From positions 822,501-886,500 of the forward strand of contig JADJXG010000001.1 of NCBI GenBank assembly GCA_016715965.1: 64,000 nt of DNA, in the 5' to 3' direction. Source of the stretch: Saprospiraceae bacterium. GTDB lineage: Bacteria > Bacteroidota > Bacteroidia > Chitinophagales > Saprospiraceae. A program made the translations under genes and the position numbers. Below are positions 58,201 through 62,457 of this stretch, piece after piece; position 1 is the first letter of the stretch; each line of letters opens with the position of its first letter. The notes below the pieces were generated by a model. It searched no databases and was not told where the DNA came from. It saw only the letters and a program-made list of their open reading frames with translations.

Positions 58201-61200
58201 CTGTTGGGCAAATTCCAATACCTTTGCAACCTCACAGTATCCGTGCCTGTAAAATCAAGAACCTTGGGTGCATCCACGGAACCATTGAAATAATCGCCAA
58301 AATGAATTGAATATCCGTTGGAAATCAATCCAGCGTCATTGAAGTTTGTATAGTAAGTAGGGGATACTGTGAATGCCGAAGCCAGGGTCCAGGAACCAGC
58401 CGCAGAATTGCCCGGATTATCAAATACCACAACATACGGAAAAGTCTTGCCTGCCATGTCAATGGTATGGCCTGAACTCGTACCACTGAATGTCACGGTG
58501 TTGGTTTGGCTCCAATTGACTCCGCTGTTGAGGACGATGGATTCCCGCAAGGTAAGTGGTCCGCTCAATTGCCAATCCATTACTCCGGAGACCGCCAGAT
58601 CTCCATTGATGATCAGTCCTTGACTTCCTACAAAATTGGGACTGGCATTCACTCCCGATGTCCAGCTCATGTTGATTACTTCTGCCGCCACATTCAAAGT
58701 GATGGTCTGATTGCTGCCCGGAAAAGAATTGTTGTCAAACACCACGTGATCCACGCGAACAGGCACGCAACCAGCCGCTGGTCCACCGCTGCTGAGAGAC
58801 CACTTGGTGGGATCGTTCCAGTTACCTGTGCCTCCGATCCAGTAATAAGTCTGGGTAGGGGGCAGATTAACCGTGATCCCGGTTGTATTGATGGATTCTA
58901 AAGTATTATTGGCGGTCCAGCTTGCTCCGGAGAAATTGATGCGGTTGAAACGCATAAACTCCAGGGTATTACTCCCGCCATCTGTATCCACTATGTTAGC
59001 CGATACACTTGAATTACTGCTGTAAATGTAGATGAGTTTTTGACAATCTCCTACAGCCGTCAGTCCCTTCATTGATTGGTTGGTGGATTGTTGGATGCGC
59101 CAGTTGGAACCGGCAGGCAGGCTCACTTGACCAAAGCTGTTGTTGCTGCCGCAGTACAATTGTGGCAGAAGCCCATTGGTGGTGATGGTAAAATTGCCAA
59201 AAGTGTGAGAATTATAAATTTGGGATTCGGTTACTGAGGTAACAGTGGATTGATTATAATGTATGGAAAAATTGCCAAAAGTATTGTTGCTCCCTTCAAT
59301 ATACAAAAAGGAACGATTGTGAATTTCTATGGTGACATTGCCGTAAATCGTATTGTTGTCACGAATCCGGACAACATAGGCACTGATTGAATTATTCAGA
59401 TTTTTAAGAACGACTCCTCCCAAAGTCTTTCCTCCCCCCTCTAAAATAAAATCAGTGGCGACATTGGACTGCATCAATAAAACAGAAGATCCGGCCGTAA
59501 ACACTGTAGATCCGCTGGTATTGAGCCGATAGCTGTATCCTACCCGAACGGTATCCGTGCCCGTATAATCCAGGGTGCGCACCGTTCCGTTGTCGTCGGC
59601 ATTAAATGCCAAACCATAATCGACCGACTTGCCATTGGATCGAAAAATACCTGTATAATGTTCTGTAGAATTGGTTACTTTAAGCGCATCCTGCAGGATC
59701 CATTCGCCTCCGGATCCATTGAAACGCAAGAATGTAAATGTTTTTCCGGCACTGGTGATGGTTTTTCCTGTGGTTGTTGCAGTGAATATGACATAAGAAC
59801 TTTGATTGAACGTACAACTGCTGTTGAGTGTAAAATTACCCTTTACAGACAAGGTACCGGAATGTGTAAAACTGGTTGCTCCGTTTAGGATGGAAAAATC
59901 TCCATTGGATGTGAATGAATAATTGGTGGAAAAATTGATGACAATCGGACTTTGATCCACCAAAAAGCTGCCGACCGTACAATTACTAGTAAAAGTAAGG
60001 GTCCAACCTGAAGAGTTAAGGACGTTAAAACTACCATTGGTGAGGTTCAAAATCAAACTCGTATTTCCGGATGTTTTATTGTCAATACTGACATTTCCGT
60101 TGGTGCTGGAAATGGTCCCACAACTCAGGGTACCAGAAGTCCAATTGTTGAAACTCAGGTTGCCGGTCATGGATATGCTGCCGGTGCTGAAATTGCCTCC
60201 GGACCAGGCCGGGACGGTCATTCCTCCATTGCTCAAAGAAATGTTTCCTCCGGAAAAAGTTCCCGTTGTTTTGGAACTGGTAAACGAGATATTTCCATTT
60301 GCTATAAAAATACTGCTGTAAGAAAAACTTGCCATGGTGGCATTTGTAAAAGACAAACCACCCCTATTAGAAGCTGAGTTAAGCTGGATGGTTCCCATGG
60401 TAATACTACCGACCGTCCAATTTGAAATACTGATGTTTCCCGCACTACTGGTGATGCTTCCTGTATTCAAATTACCACTCGTCCAATTGTTAATGGTAAG
60501 GCTATCCGTCATGGTTATGGAAGTGGTGGTAAAATTGCCACCAGACCATTCCGGGATGGTTAACCCCCCATTGCCTAAATTAATCGTGCCTCCATTAAAA
60601 TTGCCTGTTGTTTTAGAATTATTAAATTTAATGGTACCATTGGTAATGGATATACCGCTCGCTGAAAAACTTGCCATGGTGGCGTTTGTAAATGACAAAC
60701 CTCCCTTATTCGTTGCAGAGCTAAGCTGGATGCTTCCCATGGTAATATTTCCGACCGTCCAATTTGAAATACTGATGTTTCCCGCACTACTGGTGATGCT
60801 CCCAGTACTCAGATTACCACTCGTCCAATTGTTAATGATAAGGCTATCCGTCATGGATATTGTGCCTGTCGCAAAATTGCCACCTGACCATCCTGGTATG
60901 GAGATGCCACCATTGCTCAGAGTGATCGATCCACCGGAGAATGTACCCGTTGTCTTTGAATTGGTAAAAACCATACTACCGGTGGTGATGTTGATCGCAG
61001 TGGTTGTAAAGGATGTAAGGGTTGCATCGGTAAAATTCATGGCTCCGCCACTGATCTGAAGGGTACCGGATCTGCTGAAAGACATCGTGCTCACATTCTT
61101 GATGTCAAACTTACCACTCACCGTCATGGTTCCACTGTTCTTGGTGAAAGCCATATTGGAGCCATCCACCAAAAAATCTCCACCGATGATGAGATTCCCA

Positions 61201-61763
61201 TTCGCGTGATTAAAATTGAATGGTGTCCCGAGCGCTAAAAATTTTCCAGCAACATTCAGTGTATATCCTGCTCCTGTAAAGGTTGGATTATTTGCAACTC
61301 CATCCCATTTAAAATCCTTGCAATAAGCTTCCTGATTCAAGGTAACACTCTGTCCCGATGCAGAGAAAGAATTAATATCAAAAATGACATTGTCCAGAAC
61401 ACTGGGCACGATGGTATGTTTGGTCGAACCTCCTGATGTTGTTGCCCAATGGATAAGCTCGTTCCATTGGCCTGTACCACCCACCCAATAATAATCAGCA
61501 GAAAATACTGAATTTGTTTGTAGCAAGAAAAAGATCATCAAATTGAATCCAAAACTTTTACACTTCCTCCAATGGATGATAGAATAGATCCACCTTGCAT
61601 ATTCAGTTTTACCTGAGAAAAATAAATGTGTGCATCGAACAATACAATGAGTATTACTATTAGATGATTTTGAAGTAGCGTGCATAAAAAGGAATTGGTT
61701 ATTTTCTGAAAACAAATTTGCCAGTATGATAATGAATGATCTTTTTCGATTCACTTCCCCCAT
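42987..61763 (-). CDS. Giant T9SS-exported multidomain surface protein (giant 2)
   Basis: 6,258 residues from the upstream ATG. A second ATG at 61685 would give a shorter N-terminus; a likely signal peptide (NLMIFFLLQTNSVFSA) lies just before the first module at either start. Order by window position: a WVGGTG module (61.48 kb), a region of ~342-bp repeats (about 61.0-60.1 kb), five further WxGGTGxW modules (58.84 to 53.59 kb), SprB repeats (52.6-52.2), a PKD domain (about 52.15-51.9), a SprB repeat split by a LamG-like insert (51.81-51.24), HYR modules, an ASH/choice-of-anchor D-like domain (50.62-50.25), seven 261-bp HYR repeats, further HYR repeats, five ~290-bp repeats (45.9-44.46), a PKD-like region, and a type A T9SS sorting domain (43.23-42.99). 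It is a surface adhesin candidate. Confidence 0.88.
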   Translation of the reverse strand: MGEVNRKRSFIIILANLFSENNQFLFMHATSKSSNSNTHCIVRCTHLFFSGKTEYARWIYSIIHWRKCKSFGFNLMIFFLLQTNSVFSADYYWVGGTGQWNELIHWATTSGGSTKHTIVPSVLDNVIFDINSFSASGQSVTLNQEAYCKDFKWDGVANNPTFTGAGYTLNVAGKFLALGTPFNFNHANGNLIIGGDFLVDGSNMAFTKNSGTMTVSGKFDIKNVSTMSFSRSGTLQISGGAMNFTDATLTSFTTTAINITTGSMVFTNSKTTGTFSGGSITLSNGGISIPGWSGGNFATGTISMTDSLIINNWTSGNLSTGSITSSAGNISISNWTVGNITMGSIQLSSATNKGGLSFTNATMASFSASGISITNGTIKFNNSKTTGNFNGGTINLGNGGLTIPEWSGGNFTTTSITMTDSLTINNWTSGNLNTGSITSSAGNISISNWTVGSITMGTIQLNSASNRGGLSFTNATMASFSYSSIFIANGNISFTSSKTTGTFSGGNISLSNGGMTVPAWSGGNFSTGSISMTGNLSFNNWTSGTLSCGTISSTNGNVSIDNKTSGNTSLILNLTNGSFNVLNSSGWTLTFTSNCTVGSFLVDQSPIVINFSTNYSFTSNGDFSILNGATSFTHSGTLSVKGNFTLNSSCTFNQSSYVIFTATTTGKTITSAGKTFTFLRFNGSGGEWILQDALKVTNSTEHYTGIFRSNGKSVDYGLAFNADDNGTVRTLDYTGTDTVRVGYSYRLNTSGSTVFTAGSSVLLMQSNVATDFILEGGGKTLGGVVLKNLNNSISAYVVRIRDNNTIYGNVTIEIHNRSFLYIEGSNNTFGNFSIHYNQSTVTSVTESQIYNSHTFGNFTITTNGLLPQLYCGSNNSFGQVSLPAGSNWRIQQSTNQSMKGLTAVGDCQKLIYIYSSNSSVSANIVDTDGGSNTLEFMRFNRINFSGASWTANNTLESINTTGITVNLPPTQTYYWIGGTGNWNDPTKWSLSSGGPAAGCVPVRVDHVVFDNNSFPGSNQTITLNVAAEVINMSWTSGVNASPNFVGSQGLIINGDLAVSGVMDWQLSGPLTLRESIVLNSGVNWSQTNTVTFSGTSSGHTIDMAGKTFPYVVVFDNPGNSAAGSWTLASAFTVSPTYYTNFNDAGLISNGYSIHFGDYFNGSVDAPKVLDFTGTDTVRLQRYWNLPNSVNTSLTMGQAVLLLRQPSGFANSMEFYGGAKTYHDVVIDALNTNTAYSILLSNASTIFRDLFLRISGPQLVNWQHAFSSRHVSVQYFNSSTSYAPSFSLSGNHSMTSLKFISPSVMPVLYLYNSNTIDTLQLHHGMTTYFGANQTQTLKSLTADGICSRRISLYSTSSGTQATLSDLTDTNNVDQLYMRDIRAQGGAVWNADGLVNEGNNTGWTLNPQPVQSYYWIGGTGNWSDSTKWSFSSGGTPANCLPSRQDHVVFDNNSFPGSNQTVTLNIHAEISNMTWTSGVNASPNFSGSNNLILNGNLTISGAMDWILNGGLTLRKSIILSSGVNWSHANLVTFSGTTSGNVINMAGKTFSNTVLFDNPGNSASGSWTLASNFTVSNSYYTNFQDAGFISNGYAVNFGDYLEASSNVPKVLNFTGTDTVRVQRFWNMLNGANANLIMTQAVLLIRQPSGLSNEIYFNGGGKIYSDVVIDAQHASSSYYIYLFNSLTGCRDIYFRISGQQNVYWQDNYTSRNVYVQYLNTNTGYAPNFWVYANNTMSGLKFTSPSVQPRLYLYNFNTIDTLQLHHGMDVYFGASQTQTLKSLSGISLCTRLIDIFSTSTGTQAILTDANGTNSLNFINFRDIRAQGGATWEASNVNTNTNNLGWTIVPPPAITYYWVGGTGNWNDLTKWSLSSGGPSAGCLPTTLDNVVFDINSFNATGQSVNLVTTTLCRNMTWTSGVTLNPGLNGNFQLEVQGDLQVLGTMTWNQSGNLISRGDFILSNSTTWNHNNQTQFYSDSTNNILNTAGKTMLQSISFDARTTASGPKWTLGSDLIVSSSYTLNVVEGQFISDGYEINAGLEFLANSGTDQRIINLSGTDTLRMRRAFRITNNANTSFTHGNATILLSSNLGESLAFEGGNRSYYDVTILQGSNSSSTFDISFSGNNNIRDVKIQTLASTGWRRIYFNNSSVFRHVDIDHFGSNQVLIAIQNGPHTFSNFVLETFGSGLAYVEMSSNNTFSTLDLPNGFDMLLASSTTQTTSNFIPRSSCLKRSTIRGNNSTTSRISQSSGTISTEWITLQNHTVLGGAAFNATDATISGSVFGWNYQTVQPITMYWVGGTGSWSDPNKWAFTSGGPGNGCIIPKSTDHVVFDNASFTAINQTVTLNQSATVVNMIWNNVAFTPNFTGGNPLTVNGNLFINSAMGWNQSGTLNLNGSVTFATSMNWNRTASTTLSPVAGNYTLDFAGKTLNGAMNFNGNANAIWTLLNDYKAATGVTTTFVQGKFFSNGYRVDFGLDFNSNYSNSRLLDLSGTDTVRVRRQWLIGASNLNLNMGGAVLLMQTNQPENQSFAGGNIVYGDLIFLHQNTSDYTINLSGNNTYGSLIFNVTNRKNITLDGNNTMAGFTINMDHSNTASAPQILINGTNSFGNFLILSKNIQGPYVYFYQNNNFVNFTSVGRNTRLNFGANRTQTFIDDVQILGTGSTPILVNSTTGGTQATLSKASGQLCFDYVWIEDINGTGGATYNGGHNSQDLGNNNGITFGQSCVAYYWVGDSGNWSDYANHWATRSGGNVFYNQLPSATDHVVFDANSFTTTGQTVTLDVVGNCYNMTWLSVLFNPSLAGSAQNLNIHGNLFLSPSMNQNWTGRWNLLADDGLIHQINLFGKTLTDVHIEAENNSILKLEANFNYSDSLTLASGHLNTNGKNILGKSFNLIGNASRTLTLGSSEILLNEGVWNVEDPSNLTLSAGTSEIILKSHGDTVTFIGGDLPYYDLRFQTDSVMVSNLSGSNSFNKLLADPGNILTLSSGSTQTTVQLIASGNCQKDLSIQSDTPGSPASFSQASGTVNSNFVDIKDNSATGGATFNANQAADLGGNTGWNFPPFNVLDVSINKTNPTCPTPNNGSATAVVNGGVGPFSYKWNTLSTLATLTNLSQGTYSVTVTDASGCTGTAIATLNQPASYNFGSTTQGETICFGAMNGDVSVDAPGGLAPLTYSWSNGATTQAVSGLSAGTYAVTVIDAANCRAFNSATVISHADINAGNSITTSKCINIPVGFSASGTGTGLSYNWAFGDGNIGSGQMVSNTYDTAGSFTAYVTVTASNGCKDSAGVALTIAPVLDLSANITHVNTCTPNTCNGQVILNPSGGVAPFTYTGPEFAHAFYGPTLSPTLFTKDNNTGAYVQNNQLSVTGNGNWNKRIYTPATFARAAGKEFSFKFFHPAGGLTSIGWHGNGTTSTTNTRADLIYAFSFEATSLFIYEDNNNRSNVTASVPGGYTINTWYEVRIVLKATGAEYYLRKLTGGNYVLLYNSTYSNETSLRLGMCTHTGIAITDDWVVSPVTPILTSLCPGDYKYFVLDANGCVDTFTAAVSITDQTLPVAACKNISVSLDQNGEYTLTPAEVNNNSSDDCGIEMLELDVTNFDCGDIGQNTVLLTVTDSSGNTKTCTSTVTVLDNAAPLVSCPPASISLPVHPGSPCTIAIPDYVAQLNPTDNCTDAGSILEDQSIPAGNFAVSGNGQIVNLSYTATDAASPPNTKTCSIAITVQASVIDVRGNNTTIADGDITPSSTDHTDFGQVSGMPITRTFTIRNTGAADLNLEVGSILVTGPNASFFIVDNISLPATIPGPSGTLTFDVTYDPSAQGVHNATVEITTDNCTIVLYDFAIQGELSCGLPSFTQCPNAPVMEDTDPSLCSEAVNYNVQATGTPAPTLDYEFSGATTDSGSGTGSGESFNKGITTVTVTATNSCGTATCVFDVVVTDDDAPVLDCNTLTTIHLNTTAPDCTNDTDATVPIAVDNCDGNINGVGTRSDMVSMNDPWPLGTTTITWTFTDAASNVKTCTQDVVVTDDDAPVLDCNTLTTIHLNTTAPDCTNDTDATVPIAVDNCDGSINGAGTRSDMVSMNDPWPLGTTTITWTFTDAASNGKSCTQDVVVTDDDAPVLDCMTLTTVNLTTEAPDCDNDTDVSVPVAMDNCDGNINGVGTRSDMASLNDPWPLGTTTITWTFTDAASNGKSCTQDVVVTDDDAPVLDCNTLTTIHLNTTAPDCTNDTDATVPIAVDNCDGNINGAGTRSDMASLNDPWPLGTTTITWTFTDAASNVKTCTQDVVVTDNDAPVLDCNTLTTIHLNTTAPDCTNDTDATVPIAVDNCDGNINGAGTRSDMVSMNAPWPLGTTTITWTFTDAASNVKTCTQDVVVTDDDAPVLDCNTLTTIHLNTTAPDCTNDTDATVPIAVDNCDGNINGVGTRSDMASLNAPWPLGTTTITWTFTDAASNVKTCTQDVSVTDDDAPVLDCMTLTTVNLTTEAPDCDNDTDVSVPVAMDNCDGNINGVGTRSDMVSMNDPWPLGTTTITWTFTDAASNVKTCTQDVVVTDDDAPSLTCPSSGSVNPNPGSCEYTIAGTIYDPSMLDDNCGIAGVENDFNQTSSLDGAVIPAGANVITWTVTDNNNLTNSCSFTVEVVDNQDPIITGCPSNIGPLSNDPGQCGREVSWTAPTASDNCPGVTLEVDPPNANGSFFPVGTTIVTYTATDASGLTTTCQFTVTVSDTEAPQIDCPDDEVVNSAPGECENEIGYDAPIGTDNCPGAITTHESGPMSGEILPVGVHVVVYKVTDAEGLMATCSFTITVVDDEDPTIDCPDDIVDETDPGECGAEIGFDDPMADDNCGIDEVNQTGGLPSGSIFPVGVSEITFEATDIHGNTSTCSFTITITDEEDPEIDCPDDIEVDNDPGLCAALVGFTEPEGTDNCPGAETDRTSGQAPNSYFAVGVTTQTYLVTDASGNTAECSFTVTVNDTEDPQISCPNDIVVSNDAGLCSAVVNYGTPNGTDNCPGVMTSQTAGMPSGSAFPVGVTTNTFEAEDASGNISSCSFTVTVNDTEDPSIDCPANIVVSNDPDECGAEVTYADPTTDDNCPGEDWTQTAGLASGSFFPVGVTTNTFEVEDASGNTAECSFTVTVNDTQDPEISCPSDIAVDNDLDECGADVTYTTPVGTDNCPGEITTQTSGLPSGSFFPVGVTTNTFEVEDASGNITTCSFTVTVTDAQDPEITCPSNIGPLSNDPGLCSKLIGFTEPEGTDNCPGAETERTSGQPPYTYFPVGVTTQTYLVTDASGNTAECSFTVTVVDTEAPIILNCPVARVIEGCDPTAIDLPAFSTTLAATTYAIFNGAPNDGDAIDNCGVTTVEYIDVANGSCPTIVTRTWYLRDAAGNTDQCNQTITVDDTQAPTIDECAVTRNIEGCDTDAITGPDYSEVENESSEEEFENATNQGDASDACGIESVGYIDESTGSCPIVVTRTWFIRDACGNESTCVQTIYVDDTDAPDITECPETRIIEGCGTDDVTDPPFSMSYALSDYSVFSAAPNNGEADDECGIVEVGYQDAASGECPIVITRTWTLKDACGNTETCVQTLEVDDTTDPEIEVCAEDRVIEGCGTGDITSPAYSETEASSSYAEFSSAPNNGEASDECGIISVTYIDEASGTCPITVTRTWTLKDACNNETTCVQIITVDDTEEPVISVCPVTRDIEGCDTDDVTGPDYSETLANSDLIEFEDMPNFGEASDNCEIVSVKYIDESTGTCPIVVTRTWYLEDACGNETTCEQTIYVDDTESPDLDCPANIVVSNNTGVCGNNVNFAATADDECSVPTINYSKAPGSYFVVGTTTVYVTATDACGNPSYCNFTVTVNDTTKPTVITKPKTLYLNAVGQAALLVSHVNNGSFDNCGIVSYSLSKTVFNCSNKGVNVVTLTATDAAGNVGSNTALVTVMDTTRPVAKCKNITIDLIAGTRTITPAQVNNASTDNCGAPGLSINKTTFTCSDPITNNVILTATDGSGNSSTCTAVVTIRGPITCSITLTPATGANTGGIPSNVYLGYGPQTVLMTAVPSGGTGFTYSWSPTTHLINCTNCQSPTFAPTVAGNFTYTVTVTNSQGCSSTCSVTFCVKDVRVPGMPGKVYVCDNGNTIEVDVADVPDYVPGTPGATMGKCDDQCTPPPFGKPAEELWTGGNETDGSNQVITLEENSADGRSVRVFPNPTSQHFDLLIFTKSFEPVDMMVFDMYGKMIERRFINPKTESTHFGSDYPAGVFMLQVKQGDWSKTVRIIKTNK
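44460..45910 (-). repeat. Five ~290-bp repeats with the IEGC motif
   Basis: Five units of about 97 residues, each beginning CPxTRxIEGC and containing a GxASDxCGI segment and CPIVVTRTW, then a (D)ACGNxTTCxQTI tail. The third and fourth share an exact SAAPNNGEA-type stretch. They are HYR-related modules, more divergent than the 261-bp set. Confidence 0.8.
48151..49977 (-). repeat. Seven tandem 261-bp repeats, nearly identical
   Basis: Repeat starts fall near 48151, 48412, 48673, 48934, 49195, 49456 and 49717, i.e. every 261 bases. Each copy codes for an 87-residue HYR-type module (TDDDAPVLDC through TQDVVV). Copies differ at a few linked positions. Two copies four units apart (near 48.36 and 49.40 kb) share the variant CMTLTTVNLTTEAPDCDNDT block. 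Confidence 0.93.
50250..50620 (-). other. ASH/choice-of-anchor D-like beta-sandwich domain in giant 2
   Basis: The stretch contains ITRTFTIRNTGAADLNLEVG and GPSGTLTFDVTYDPSAQGVH, the NTG...L.....P..G......V.Y.P....G pattern of Asp/SPD-2/Hydin and choice-of-anchor D domains. It comes before the HYR repeats. Confidence 0.72.
51240..51810 (-). other. LamG/concanavalin-like domain inserted in a SprB repeat of giant 2
   Basis: About 190 residues (GNWNKRIYTPATFARAAGKE, FSFKFFHPAGGLTSIGWHGN, TINTWYEVRIVLKATGAEYY) with the strand and W-Y-E-V-R pattern of concanavalin-like LamG folds. The insert splits a SprB repeat between GGVAPFTYTG and LCPGDYKYFVLDANGC, which still carries the second half of the SprB module. 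The exact family is an inference. Confidence 0.55.
51900..52600 (-). other. SprB and PKD modules of giant 2
   Basis: Two SprB repeats are visible (TCPTPNNGSATAVVNGGVGP with YSVTVTDASGC; then AMNGDVSVDAPGGLAPLTYS with YAVTVIDAANC), followed by a PKD domain (LSYNWAFGDGNIGSGQ). SprB repeats occur in the gliding adhesin SprB and in many T9SS cargo proteins. Confidence 0.82.
53580..61500 (-). repeat. Six WxGGTGxW modules of about 1.31 kb
   Basis: The motif YYWxGGTGxWxDxxKW lies at about 61.48, 58.84, 57.52, 56.21, 54.89 and 53.59 kb. The five later copies have a spacing of 1.30-1.32 kb (about 437 residues). The first is 2.64 kb upstream because the ~342-bp repeats are inserted between it and the second. 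Each module carries CxPxxxDHVVFDNNSF and a FTGTDTVRV-type strand. Confidence 0.85.
60060..61060 (-). repeat. ~342-bp beta-rich repeats near the N-terminus of giant 2
   Basis: Direct repeat landmarks lie at 60331 and 60673 (the GCCATGGTGG segment), a period of 342 bp or 114 residues. Each copy contains short strands such as GSITSSAGNISISNWTVG and NGGxTIPxWSGGNF. Low-charge Gly/Ser/Asn/Thr composition suggests a beta-solenoid. At least two near-identical copies plus one or two degenerate ones are present. Confidence 0.75.
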
Positions 61764-62457
61764 TTGGATCCAACCCAGATCCTGAGTATTGAAGTATGGA
61801 TGGAAATCTAAATTAAGTGAGTAATTCTGTCTTGGAAATATTTGAACAGTACCTTAACTTTTAAAATACCTGATAAGAATCAAAAGGATCTAAATTAAAA
61901 TGGAAAATAAATCATTGTCATGGTTTATAATAAAAAAAATTATCTTTAACCACACTTATTATGGAGTCAAATAAATCTCCTTCCAATAAAGTAGGTATTG
62001 AGGGACAAAATAAATTATTCGCTTAGATACAGATGATGCACTGAGATTGAAATGTTCTGAATGGTAGATATTAAGTTCTGAATGGCTGATTTTTTCAAAG
62101 GATTCATTCACAGATAGAAATAAAGCGCAACCATAAATTGGTTTTGGGTCATTTTATGCATAAACTCCTAGAGCATGATTCAACAACATTCAAATAGATA
62201 TTTTGACTTGTCCGGATCATACCACGATCGTAAAATCGATCCGTTACAAATAAATCTTTTTTTCGAAACAATCCATCGAAAAAATTTTTTCACTTTAAAT
62301 TAAACCAAAGACATTACCTTCGAGACTTCATCGTAGGCAAATAAGATAAACTGCATCACAAAATCCAACCATGAAATTTGATTGCTTGAACCGCCAATTT
62401 AAACTCTTATGATCAAATCAGCTGTTCAAAGTAACCAATAAAATAAATTCCAATTAA
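61764..62457. promoter_or_regulatory. Divergent intergenic region between giant 2 and the sensor kinase
   Basis: 694 bases, AT-rich. No ORF of note is seen except two tiny ones just upstream of the kinase (13 codons at 62371, 10 codons at 62410). It must carry the promoters of both neighbours. It holds two 11-mers GTTCTGAATGG (62054-62064 and 62075-62085) spaced 21 bp. I found no clean -33/-7 pair by eye. Confidence 0.5.
62054..62085 (+). promoter_or_regulatory. Direct repeat GTTCTGAATGG, 21-bp spacing, possible operator
   Basis: Two exact copies, 62054-62064 and 62075-62085, two helical turns apart. A third exact copy lies at 19350-19360 upstream of nuoA. Function unknown. Confidence 0.3.

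Noticed and set aside
62371..62457. Two tiny ORFs just before the kinase as its true start
   Set aside because: They are out of frame or stop within 13 codons; the GTG at 62458 is the first start in the open frame.
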